64,000 bases of DNA from Apostichopus japonicus (lineage: Eukaryota; Echinodermata; Holothuroidea; Aspidochirotida; Stichopodidae), in the NCBI RefSeq assembly GCF_037975245.1, contig NC_092572.1, positions 7,581,501-7,645,500 on the forward strand. Direction: 5' to 3'. Below, piece by piece: positions 1 to 19,622 of this stretch (position 1 is the first letter of the stretch; the number at the start of each line of letters is the position of its first letter). The notes beneath the pieces were generated by a model that worked only from the letters and a program-made list of their open reading frames with translations, was not told the DNA's origin and made no database searches. The position numbers were made by a program, and so were the translations under genes.

Positions 1-680
1 TTGACAGTATATACAGGTAGCTAGTGACATTTCCCAATGCCAATGCCCTGGTCCTCATCTAAGAACTTGTAATGATGTATTACCAATAAAATACTGATAG
101 TTATTTACCTCCTACATAAAAGGATAAAAAATAAACAAAACACACAGTGCATTAAATTTATAATATAGTTTTATTCTTTATCATGCAAAATCGTTGATAT
201 GATGTTTTATATATTTGCACATTGTAATATCTTAATAAGTTGAAAAAAAGTAATACTCCATGTTCAAACTGTATCGCATGGATTATTAAGGTAATTTTTG
301 ATGAGGTAGATATAGAAGTAAAAGTAGGATAGATTGGCTTAATGGTAAGATGAGGAACCAGTTAATTCACCGATCGACTTATATATACAGTATATACAGG
401 TAGTGACATATTCCAATGCCCTAGTTCTAATCTAAGAACTTGCAATAAAGTACTGATAGTTACCTCCCCCATGAAATGATAAAAAATAATATAAACAAAA
501 CACACAGTGTATTAGCTTATAATATAGATTTATTCTATATTATATAATATATAATGATTGATATAATGTATTATATATTTGCACATTGTAATATCATAAT
601 ACAGTGTAAGATGGAAAAAGTAATATTCCATGTCCAAACTATATATTGCATGAAGTATAAAGAAATTGCATTGTTGCATT
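1..680. repeat. Two direct repeats, ~385-bp period, downstream of the transposase gene
   Basis: Two diverged copies of one segment lie about 385 bp apart (about 1-290 and 386-665). Both contain the order TATACAGGTAG, CCAATGCCCT, CTAAGAACTTG, ACTGATAGTTA, AACACACAGTG, TTTGCACATTGTAATATC. They sit on the 3' side of the minus-strand transposase gene. They may be subterminal repeats of the element or part of its 3' UTR. From 680 to 1096 I see no gene or repeat; the open frame at 746-940 has no recognisable content. Confidence 0.7.
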
Positions 681-1096
681 CACAAAGGCTTAACAATTAA
701 AGGCTGCAGCATCAGGCACCCCTAAATTAATTATCTCCATGACTTTCATGGTTGAGTGAAACCCTGTAGATTGCAACTTTCTAGCTGAACAGCTGTCATT
801 GCACTGCACTGACCACAGGTAAAATATGTACAGTAACTCTTTCTGGCCCAAAACATGTAGAACATGTGAACAAAAGCCTGCTCATGGATTGTTCTACCCA
901 GGGTTTCATTGGACATAAAAAAGAAAGCCAAGGCCCCCATTTTATTGTGTGTGTTAGCATGTGTATTGTATATGATTGATATAATTAATGGTTGCTAACT
1001 CTCTGTTCTTAATCATAAGTAACAATGTTGTTGAGTTCACATAATTAAATGAATTAGTGCTGTGTACCTATCTTTGTCAAATATATATGTGCAATA

Positions 1097-4000
1097 CTAT
1101 AAAGCCACATAGCTGGCTGGGAAACATATGAAACTCCTCTCGCCAACATCAACTAAAAAACAACTTCCACACAGTTCAGTTGCTGCAATTGCTGAGACAT
1201 TTTCAGAAATATGTGCACACAACTTTATGTGGAAAACATCAGTATTGTTTTGTGGGTCTTGAAAACCATTATCTGGGACAAAGTGCATCATTTTATACAA
1301 AATAATGCATTCATTTTGTATACATAACACTTTTTGGATCCTTCCAACCTGTCCATTTGACAAGTAAAACATTGTGCAATTGCGCCGTGTAGCTTTGGTG
1401 TATTGCTGTGAATGATATATGATACCATCTTTCCCCAAACGCTTATATACCACTGCTTCATTTACTACTTCAAGTTCATTGACAAGTAAAGCATTTTGCT
1501 CAGCATTACTTAATAGCTGAACAGAGCCTGCGCCATATAATTCCACTGAATCCATAAATTCTGTTGGCTTGAGCTTTCGCGGAGAAAGCATTTCCTTACA
1601 GAAGGCTTTAATTCTGTCGGATACCATATAATTTGCTCCAAACAATGGCAGAGCCCTTACAAGGAAAAACTTGTATATGGCTTGTAGCATTATACCCCTA
1701 TTGCCCTTTAAGACATTCTTGATTTCTCCATTTGCTGTTTCAAAAGGGAAACATGAATGCGTCCAAATAGGTCCCCACATTTTGACACTTTTTGCAAGAT
1801 GGACTAATGAGTGGTCATTGGAAGTCATTGCTTTTTCCCCATAAAGCAACTGCATATGACCTACAAAATTAAACAATAAAATATCAGCTGTATTGACATC
1901 TTCTGGACTAAGGGACTTTTGAAGTAAGATGTAGCAACCCTGAACAAGTGCGTAGAAGTGTCTCAAATACTGCTCTGGTAAAACACCATGCAAGCATGGG
2001 ATGGAAAAATAAAATAACCAGTTGTACCACTCAATGGCTTTCCAGTGTTTCCTTTCTGTAATTGGTCGTGGCATACGAGACACAAATGATGGAACCTTAA
2101 TTGATTTGAGAATTTTATCAAGCCTATTCAAAACATTTGGTTGACCAATATAATAGACACTGTTTGCTGGGCTACTAAACCAAAGTGCAGCAAGTTGTCT
2201 TGCTACACCAAGGAGAAGGCAGTGCATGAAATCAGGAGGGAAACCCCAGACTAATGGAAACTTTGGCAAATTTATTACAGGTGTTGGACCTTTAACACCA
2301 CGTATGATGCGACCTTCATCTAAAGCCTTGATCATGTCTTCCAGCACTTCATCATCACATCGCTCAGCATGATCACAAACATCAACAGGGTACTTGACAA
2401 CCCTCTCTACTGCTCGCCCTGGATGATAACATAAACCACAGCCCATGTATCCATTAAACTGCAGGCGGTTTTGCAAAGCTGCCCTAGCAGGAGCATCAGC
2501 ACAACAACAAATTCCGTAGAATTTGCTTCTAATTATTTCACCCTCATTTTCCCACTCAACACCATCATCAGCCAAAATTCTTGCTTCTCTTACAAACTTT
2601 TCTAAAAATATATTCATACGAGGCCCTTTTTGGCCGAACCATACACCAGCAAGCAGTAAATTTTTCATTCTTAAACTTGGTGGAAGCTCATTAATCATGA
2701 TATAGATTGGCCAAAGGGAGTAACTTGCAGACTTAAACACTGGCATTCCATCTTTATTAAAAGTGTATGTGAAGTTATTTGGAAAATTATGTACTTCTTC
2801 AAGATTTTTGTAAATTTGACCATCAAAAATATCTTCCAAATTTCCTTCCTGTTTCTTATGTCTGTTGTACCTATAAGCCAGATTCACTGCTATGTCCTCC
2901 CTTTCAAATAAAGTCTTTATCTGATGCTTCAGACTAGATGTAATGAAAAAGTTACTATTTTTCATGTTTCCAACATTGCAATCTCTCTGACAATGTGGGC
3001 AAGAGACAACACCTACATTTACGCCTTGCCAGGTTCTTACAAAGCTCAAACAATAACTGCAATAAAAATGAAATGATAAATTCAAAAAAATTGCTTTTAA
3101 ATAACTTCTCAAATACATATTTTGATGCTGGTATAACAACTCTTCCTAATATGCTATTAATAATATGCAGAAGATCCACCATGGCAGCTGTAGACAGACA
3201 ATGCCGCATCACAAAAGTCATGACCATCAGGATTACCTCAGCCTTTGTTACTTGTGATCCCTGGAAAAGTGGTTCATTAAGTGTCTCATCTGCCTGGAAT
3301 GCTGCTTCATCATCTGCTGGGACATCACTATCTGTCTCTGAAGAGGATGAGGGGCTGCTGGGTTCTTCAGATGGTGCACCTGAATCATCACTCTCCCTTT
3401 CAACTGTTGACTCAGCTGCTGCAGTGTTTCCAGAACAATTCCCTTCAGAAGCAGATGAAGAAACCTGAAAAATATACAAGTATGGCAATTGATATAAGGC
3501 CAAGCAAATGTGTCACAGAGTACAACACTGCAAAAATAATTAAAATTAGCCGCTTTATTTTTTTTTTAAATCACCACGGTAGCAGTCTTACTTTCATTAT
3601 CCTGCATCAGGAACAAATTTTTTCTGCACCCAAACCAAATGATCCTTGACATGGGACACTTAGTTTGTATGCCTACAGGATATATGTATGCCTATTTACA
3701 GGTAATTATGAATACAAGTCACGTATAATGAAGTTCATCGCAAATTAGTTCGCTGCAGGTAGAGTTCCCTCACAGGTAAAGATCATCACAGGCAATGTTT
3801 GCTGCACCTACACGAAAGTAGGGTATCATTTTGGCATTCTAACGGCCGAAAATAAAAATCATTTTGGCATTCTAACGGCCGGAAATAAAAATATGTCATT
3901 TTTTAATTTTGGTTTGGTTGATTTGAAGGGGAAATAAATGTCTAAAAGCCTTTTCATGTGAAATAAGTTACATGGCAGGTCCTTAGCATAACACTTGGGT

Positions 4001-4353
4001 CTGGACCTAATAAATATTGGAGAATCGGGACCTACAGTATCAATATCTTATTGATTAAGTTTTCTTACCATTTCACCGTAACTGCTATGGACATCATCGT
4101 TAGGTCTACCATCTTCACTGGAAGTGGAACAGTTGAAATCTCTGGACCAATTGTTGTCTAATTGTCCCTTCTTGAGAGTCTTGCTGCCTTTTTTATAACA
4201 ATTCAGGGTCCTCCGAGGAATGGTTGGTTCTTCATTACTAGAATTTTGAGGTTCTAAGTAACCTTTATATTTTTTCTTAGGTCTAACAGAAACATTGTTC
4301 CTTTTCCTTTCTCGATTTTGATCCATTTGTCTAGGACCTACAGCGATATCCAA
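1097..4353 (-). CDS. Tnp2/CACTA-like transposase, two exons, apparent frameshift
   Basis: This is a transposase of the Tnp2 (EnSpm/CACTA) type, which would cut and move its own DNA element in the nucleus. Exon 1 is 4353-4069 (a second in-frame ATG at 4326 is the more convincing start); its donor ATG|GTAAGA joins in phase 0 to an acceptor TTTTTCAG at 3465, so exon 2 is 3464-1097. Exon 1 is basic; exon 2 opens with a Ser/Glu-rich stretch. Then come a zinc-ribbon-like pair (YCSYC and CPHC), the family block CADAPARA...NGYMGCGLCYHPG with the first likely catalytic Asp, PPDFMHCLLLGV with the second, and FPFETANGEIKN with the likely Glu. The frame changes at a run of seven A (3084-3090). The first part (3464 to ~3090) and the 680-residue remainder are in different frames, as after a 1-nt insertion. 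It is either a recent pseudogene or an assembly error. Family assignment is from motifs seen by eye. Confidence 0.8.
3084..3090 (-). other. Homopolymer frameshift site in the transposase
   Basis: A run of seven A on the plus strand (T on the coding strand) lies exactly where the reading frame switches. Upstream, the frame encodes ...SKYVFEKLFKSNF. Downstream, the zinc-ribbon frame encodes ...SFHFYCSYC. With six bases instead of seven the two parts would be continuous. Neither frame alone gives a full transposase. Confidence 0.7.
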
Positions 4354-5419
4354 GATTCGAACTTGTCAATTTTTCTTGTGCATACCGAGACCAGCCTAGC
4401 CTAGAATTAGGCTAGTATGAGTCCAACGAAGCTCGTTAGGTACATTTAATGGACGCCTGTACGTAAACAATATGCACGGTGTATAAAGACCTTCCGTACT
4501 GTACTACCGGCTAGGTTAGGGTTACACGTTTAGCAGTAAATACATGTACAGTATCGTACCAATGTCCAAACAATGTCAATACGACGCAACAAAACCGTAT
4601 TACAGTTCAATAAAAGTATAAATAAATGTTGTATTTACATAACTGCACGTAGATGAGATAACTTCTCAAAGAAACTAGCAAAATAATAAACCTATAGCCG
4701 ACCAGGCAAGAATCGCAATTCAGATGAAAAATACACAAGACTGCTTTTATTTTAGGCTTAATTGTATCGGGAATGTTATTATGAAAGTTCGTAAGCAGTA
4801 ACCGTATCGTAATATATTGAAACTGCTAAATTAGCCAACTTATGAGGGGGGGGGGGTAAAATAAATCTTGGTCATATTTATCAGTTTTGATTGAACGATT
4901 AAACTATTGTACCTTATTAAATTAAAATAAAATACGTTTACTGTTCATCAAATTTAAAAATTAAATATGTTACACTTTTTTTCGGCGATTTGAACAATTG
5001 GTAGGCAAAATGCCTTCCTAGTGCAGAATGGTATGATCCGACTGAATTTGCACTTCGACATTAGTTTTGCGTTAGCGCTAAATTTATAAATTCCGAAACC
5101 GCAAAACCACGCTAACAGAAGCCTCGCAGAATCGCATTTGTAACAGATTTTATCAACAATTTCAAATTATTACCGCGGCTGAGTTCCCTTCTTTGTGATC
5201 TTTATATTATTGACACATACTTGTAACGTTATAATTGATTTTACACGTGCTTTTTAACATAAATATTTGAATTGAACTGAAACTTGATAGTGGCCTAGGA
5301 CTATTGTATAGGCTAGTCCTAACAAACCTGTTTCCTAATACTGCATTCACTAACGTTAGACATAACCTAACGTTATAGTTGCCTAGCTTATTGGGGCCTA
5401 GCTTAGTTAATAAGGCATA
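4354..5419. promoter_or_regulatory. Shared intergenic region between divergent transposase and BEN genes
   Basis: This 1.07-kb stretch separates the two divergent starts and must hold both promoters. It contains a G9 run near 4847, a short CpG-richer segment at ~5030-5190, and several CCTAGCTTA/TAGGCTAG-like words on both sides (4390-4420, 5290-5405). No clear TATA box was found at a convincing distance from either ATG. Confidence 0.4.
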
Positions 5420-8400
5420 ATGGCAATTTCTTATGCATACATTAGGTATCTTAAAGATCAGGAACGTGAAATTGTGAATGTAAATCACATTAAGAACTTT
5501 CACCCGGAGCATGAACTAGACTTTATACCTAATAAAGCATATATGGTACAATGGCTGGCAATTGACAGCGACGATGAAACAGAGATGGATTCCAACTTAC
5601 AGGACCCAGACTCATGGTACAAGGCACAAATTTTATTGTTGGCAGGTAAGTTATATTTGTACTTGTTCAAACTGTTGGCTAGTCTATATGCATATAGGCT
5701 ATTTTGTCCAATGCAATTTACATAGTATAATTAACTGTTGTTAGTTTGCCTCTTTTGTTTGTGCACCTAGGGCCTACACTAGTTAATCCATATCACCATA
5801 GCTGAACACCAGATGGTAACAGCCTCGGTCAACACAGCATAATTAGCTTAACATATAAAGAGTGTTGACAAGTAAAGAGGCTTTAACTAAAATGGTAAAC
5901 CACACAGGGAATATGTTTGTGGATAAATATTTTGTCGCTTAACTTATGCATGTTTGAACAATGTACTTTAACCAGTACATTTGGAATTTAATTGAAGAAG
6001 GCAGGTGGAGGGGAGGGGTGTGGATGTTAAAAGCAGGGGGTAAATAATGGCTAGAGAATTACTGGGTGGATATTTAGGTTTTATTTTTCCAATTTCCTCC
6101 CTCCATCCCCCCCCCCCCGTCCGATATGACAACCCTGCTTACCATTTGATCCATCTTACCCACTAAATAGTCACATTCTTTGTTTTTGTTTACAGCTTCA
6201 AGAGAGGAGCTAGAGAAGAAGTTAGAAGGCACACGTGTCAAAGTGTCCAAAGTCTTTGACACATCAGTGGAGGACTCCTCTGAAGATGAAAGTGCTTCGT
6301 CATCTTTACGACAGGAAATGTTAGATTCAGGGAAAGCAAGGGTAAATATTTAATTGTTCAATGTCTTGTTTATGAGACGCTACAATAAGTACATTCTCTT
6401 TGGCCACATTTGCAAATGCTATTAGAGTTGGTGGGATTAGAAGTGATTTCATAGTTCGACATTAATTGTTTTGCCTATAATTAATATTTGAAGGTTTTAC
6501 CAACTAGTAAGCTGCTAAAGCCCAATGATTCATTTATCCCCAGGAATCACACAACGTAAGGTAACCCACTTAGTTCCATTCCCTGTACAAGTTTAGTCAA
6601 TCAAATTCTGAGATTTGCCAGAACCATGTTTTGCATAACTTGGTTAAAAAAGTCTTCTATGCATTATCTTTGTACATTATTTTGCCCAACCCCTAGCTGT
6701 ACCTGTATGGAAGTTCAAATGGGACTTTAATCTGTTTTAGATGTTTGTTAATAAATAACAGATATGAACTTATAGAAAGAAGTGTCTGATAACTAAATGC
6801 AGATTGGTGGCCCACTGTGTGCTTACCAAAAGTTTACATGTACACTCTCATGGTCTTTAATATTCACAACTCTGCCTAAAATACAAATTGTATGTGTTAA
6901 TATAGAGTGCTAGATATGTGAATGTGCTGTTCGAAGTACTATTAAAAAAGGCCTAAACAATATTTTGGTCTTTGGTCTACCACATTTATCCCACAGTCAA
7001 AATATATTTTATTTAAAACAATGGCACTTGATAGGAACATTTGAAATTATTATTATCCACTTGTAGAAATATATATATGCTATTAACACTTGTTATCAAA
7101 ATTATCAAGTTGATTTAGCTGATAAATTCTAATTTGGAATCCATTATGTTTTTTTAGAAAGAGAAAAAAAAAGAACAACAAAAAGCTAAGAGCAGCTCTC
7201 TTAAGAAAATGCTGTCAGAACGGCTTGAGTGCCGAAAAAGGAGTGCTGTTTTTGGAGACGAACCAGAAATGAAGAGGAAGTGCCATGGTCTGGAGAGGAA
7301 AAACCAAGAGCTGATGACAAGAAACAAGGAACTGGGGGCAAAGATGAAAGAAGTGCAGGATTTGAACATCCGACTGCAGAGAGCACTGTTGGAAAAACTG
7401 AGCTGCCCACATTGTGAAAAGAAAGGTAGTATTGCTTTATTAATTTGTAAGTTCTCACTTATTAACAAGCATTTTGAAATTGTACCTAACAAGGTTACAT
7501 GTACATTGCCTATGTATACCATATCTGTGCAAATAACAGGTTGATTTAGACATAGGTTTCCAATTAAAGATGTCACCATCAAAAGAGGCTCACAGATATT
7601 TCAAAATTTACGCAATTGCCTCGATCGCTGTTTCAAACATGGAGTGTCCTATTGGCATAATGATATACTTTGCGAAAGTTATTAGTGAAGTATACAGCAT
7701 ACACGTTTATGCTACAAATGTGAGGATGCCCTACACTGAACATTATGAACATTAAACTATCGATCTCATTTCAAGTAAGGCTTCATTTGTACACTGTAGA
7801 TCTACTGTTAAAAAAATGAAAAACTTTTTTATAGTGTGTTGTTATATTGTGTAGATAACACCATGATCAGCACCCATAAATCTATTCAAATATCAATTAA
7901 ATATAAATATTTTTTTTTATCATTTTCCCTCATCAGATGTTAAGGATCCACCAAATTCCAAGAAAGTACCAACCAGGCACACCACCATTCCACCATCTTC
8001 ACCCGGAATTGTCCCTGAAGAGGAACCTTGTGGGATGGAAAGAAGTGATGGCCCCTCTAAGTACAAAACCACTGGTGATAAGGTAATGCAAAAATGTTTA
8101 AGCATCATTAAGGCAGAATGTGACACTTAAGGCAATTATTCTCCCTCTGGAAAAAAAGTGATCATGTACTGTATAACTATTGTTAGAGTTTGAAAGGCTT
8201 ACAAACAAAGCATGCTTGTGCACGTCAGTATGGTCAGTGAGTCAGATAACTACACCAAACAATCACAATCAAACTAGTGCTATGCATTTCTGGTTCATTG
8301 GTTAACCAGTCGAGCAAACCAGTTGCATTATGTTGCCCCATGTACTATACGCCTTGTAGCAACAAATGCAGTGGTAAGATAGCACTAGTTGCATGGTTTA

Positions 8401-9803
8401 ATTGTCGGCCCACACTTCATGCAATCTAGCATTTTAAACTAATTCTTATGTAATTTCCGGTGATTTTATTTCAAAGCTAATATCAACACGTTTATCAGTA
8501 ATAATTTCAGAGGTCACCGGAGTACAAACACAGACAATGCACAAGGTTTTTTTTCTCCAAAGCTCAGCCGAACAAAACTGCTTATCCTGAAATGAAAATG
8601 AAGTGAATTAGTGTATTTTTTAAAGAGTGAAGACTATTTTGTTTCATGTTCTTTTGCAGGTTCACATTGGACAAAATGTTTGGTTACCAGTGAAGACATG
8701 GGAGATGCTTCAACTGCAAAATAGAAATTCTGTTTTTGTCAAGAATCTGGCGGTGACAATTTGGGGGTCTGACAAACTAGAAGACAAGTCCGTCGATGGG
8801 AAAGCTTGCAACCGCTTTAAAGGGAATGCTGCGAAGCCACCTTTAAGCCCAGTGAAGTTGGACACTATGAAAGGTAAGTGAAAACGGTTAGTCACATGGG
8901 AGTTATATTATATATTCAAGCAATCTGGGAGTCATTTGTTGGAAAATAAATGTTGTGGTACACTACGTGCCAAACTTTGGTGTCGGTCAACCCCCACTGA
9001 ACATTGTTTAGCTACAACCCTGCCAATACTTATCATAAAATAAGAGGTTTTGAACTTAAATACCCACTCTCTTTATTTTTGGCTAGGCAAAACACTAACA
9101 TGCAATTTTGAGCAAGTGGGTATGAGTCAAAATGCCAACCAGCAACCTGCCATACATACACATATATATATGTGCAACATCTCAAATATTCCATTTCAAA
9201 TCTGGTGCATAAATAATATTATAGAAATAAACATGTGGTTATCCTAGCTAGCTTGATGATCATAAATGTTAAGGTGGATGTTATCTATTATGCACTAACA
9301 TAATTTCTTTGTTGTATAAAGCAATAATAACTTTAGTGAAAAATTAATAATAATATGGCACTGTTTTTGAACCATGAGTTAAACAAGCAATAAAAATGTT
9401 GATACATGCATGTCTAACATGTACTGAGATGCATTACTTGCCAACATAGTGGCACTCTGCTTAGTGTAAATATCTACTCTGGCAGCCCTGGGACCCACAT
9501 CTCACTAATCCAAACTTGGGAGCTATGATGTATGTATTATATATATATATATTACAAACATAAACTTTTATTTCTCTATCGTATACATATGTTTACAGCT
9601 GTAAACATTTTTGATTAATCAATCATGAACATCAGGTTGACACCATCTGTTTTTTCTTTCCTTTTGTAGAATGCTATGAAGATCGGTTGAAGAGGCAGAA
9701 CCTTTCTAAGGAGGAATTTGCCATCGAGCAAAAGAAGTTTAAAAAATTTATAACAGAAAAAATAATGGATTTGAACAGGACACAAAGGAAAAAGGACCAA
9801 TAA
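5420..9803 (+). CDS. BEN-domain protein, six exons, 377 codons
   Basis: Exons 5420-5645, 6196-6341, 7158-7425, 7937-8082, 8660-8873 and 9670-9803 all have GT-AG borders and join in frame (1134 nt including TAA). The start ATG lies in MAISYAYIRYLKDQE; no earlier in-frame start is needed. Residues ~75-120 are acidic/Ser-rich. Residues ~125-205 form a Lys/Glu coiled coil ending in a CPHC pair. Residues ~213-262 are a Pro/Ser linker. The BEN domain begins near residue 263 (VHIGQNVWLPVKTW...SVFVKNLAVTIWG) and continues through KPPLSPVKLDTMKECYEDRL to the C terminus. BEN domains bind DNA and recruit chromatin factors, so the product is probably nuclear. It is divergent from the transposase gene, with ~1.07 kb between the starts, and may be the second gene of the same element. 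The alternative is a host gene next to an insertion. Intron sequences show nothing else of note. Confidence 0.82.
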
Positions 9804-10059
9804 AAACAAAGTCTGACATGCTAGAATATCTAGGGAGGGGAGGGGAGGGATGGATGTTTTATCTTCTTTTGAGATGTTCACCTTGCTACAATGGTGTGCT
9901 TTAACTTAAATTATATATACATTTGCTTTTGGAACCAGAGTATATTCTTAAATGTCTTGTAAAAAACTGTTACACTCCAACCATTTTTATTTTTAATCTT
10001 TAAGTACCTTTTTTTCAAATTCACACTATAGGATTATTTATTTCATAACTCATACTTCA

Positions 10060-10310
10060 GATTCCTGCCAGTATATTTCAGTATGTTTCACCTTGCTTAT
10101 TTTTTTATTTTTATTTCACCTTGCCGTTTATTTTATTTGTATTTCTTAAATAAGTTATCAACTTTCTCACAATGTCATGTCTTTCTCACTTATGTATTTC
10201 ATAACTTATACTTCCTCAGATTCCTGCCAGTATATTTCAACTTGCCTTTTATGTTATTTGTATTTTTTAAATAGGTTTCAGCAAATTTTACTCGTCAATG
10301 TCATGTTTTT
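10060..10310. repeat. Tandem duplication, ~160-bp period, downstream of the BEN gene
   Basis: CAGATTCCTGCCAGTATATTTCA, CCTTTTATGTTATTTGTATT-like words and CAATGTCATG recur in order in two adjacent T-rich copies (about 10,060-10,190 and 10,215-10,310). It is non-coding. The open frames here are side effects of the T-rich composition. The 9,804-10,060 stretch is the presumed 3' UTR and flank of the BEN gene. Confidence 0.6.
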
Positions 10311-10529
10311 TTTAAATTGTAGTAGTTTTCACATTTTCTTAATATATTTAGTTCTACAAACAACATATGTTGGCATCCTTCTATTCATGAATTTAAGCTT
10401 ATCTATTGAATTGTCATATGTAATACTGAGCTCTTTTACCAAATAACCTTTAAATTTAAACCCTTAGGGGGATCCCAACCGGGTCGAGTATTGTACCAGT
10501 TGAGAATCCCAGTTCAACCTATCTAAAAA

Positions 10530-10860
10530 TATTAGTAGTAAAACATAGTTGACCCAGTTGAACCCAGTAAAACATAGTTGACCCAGTAAAACATAGTTGA
10601 ACCAGTTGGACCCAGTAAAACAGTTGAACCAGTTGGACCCAGTTGGACCCAGTTAAACATAGTTGAACCAGTTAGACCCAGTAAAACAGTTGAACCAGTT
10701 GGACCCAGTAAAACATAGTTGAACCAGTTGGACCCAGTTAAACATAGTTGAAACAGTTGGGAACCCCAGTTCACCCATTTCAACCTAGTTCAAATTTGGG
10801 CCAATTTCCGTATAGAAAATTCCAGTTGAACCCAGTTCAAAAGTTCAACTGGAATTTCCA
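10530..10860. repeat. Minisatellite of AGTTGAACC / AGTTGGACC / AGTAAAACAT units
   Basis: More than twenty short units built from CCAGTTGAACC, CCAGTTGGACC and CCAGTAAAACATAGTTG fill this interval. It ends in AACTGGAATTTCCACCAGGG. Immediately to the right (from ~10,868) begins sequence homologous to the receptor-2 intron, so the minisatellite marks the right edge of the inserted block. Subterminal repeats are usual in EnSpm-type elements, but no CACTA-type terminus was recognised. Confidence 0.75.
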
Positions 10861-11026
10861 CCAGGGATGATACAGAAGCAAACCTATTTTCTCCTTTTAC
10901 CAGTTTTAAACATCGACTAGGAAATGTTTTTGTTTAACTTATTCACACATGTTACTGAATGTGTAAACTTTGCTTAAGTTGATCTATATTGCGCCATAGA
11001 CCATAGTAAGTATATTAAACCGAGAA

Positions 11027-11097
11027 TTACCCCATATTACATAATTGTCTTTGGTTATAATCGTAATTAGGTATAGCAGTCGAGTGAAGCCTTCTTG
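11027..11097 (-). other. Possible alternative last exon of receptor 1 tail
   Basis: Acceptor-like TTCCAAAG is followed, in phase 1 with the 11196-11139 exon, by a 23-codon frame ending in TAA. It contains the Tyr cluster NYDYNQ. Related sequence is kept at 29,370, 47,350 and 61,035, so this could be a real alternative tail or just conserved intron DNA of recent duplicates. The acceptor has a poor pyrimidine tract. Confidence 0.25.
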
Positions 11098-11138
11098 CTT
11101 TGGAATAATTGTCTTTGAAGATGAAATTTATATCGTAC

Positions 11139-19622
<8,484 letters not shown>

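Noticed and set aside
2995-3649. Plus-strand frames opposite the transposase N-terminal region
   Set aside because: Shadows of the minus-strand Ser/Glu-rich coding sequence.
10532-10783. Repetitive frame rich in GSTM and LGPTGS-like residues
   Set aside because: Translation of the AGTTGAACC minisatellite.
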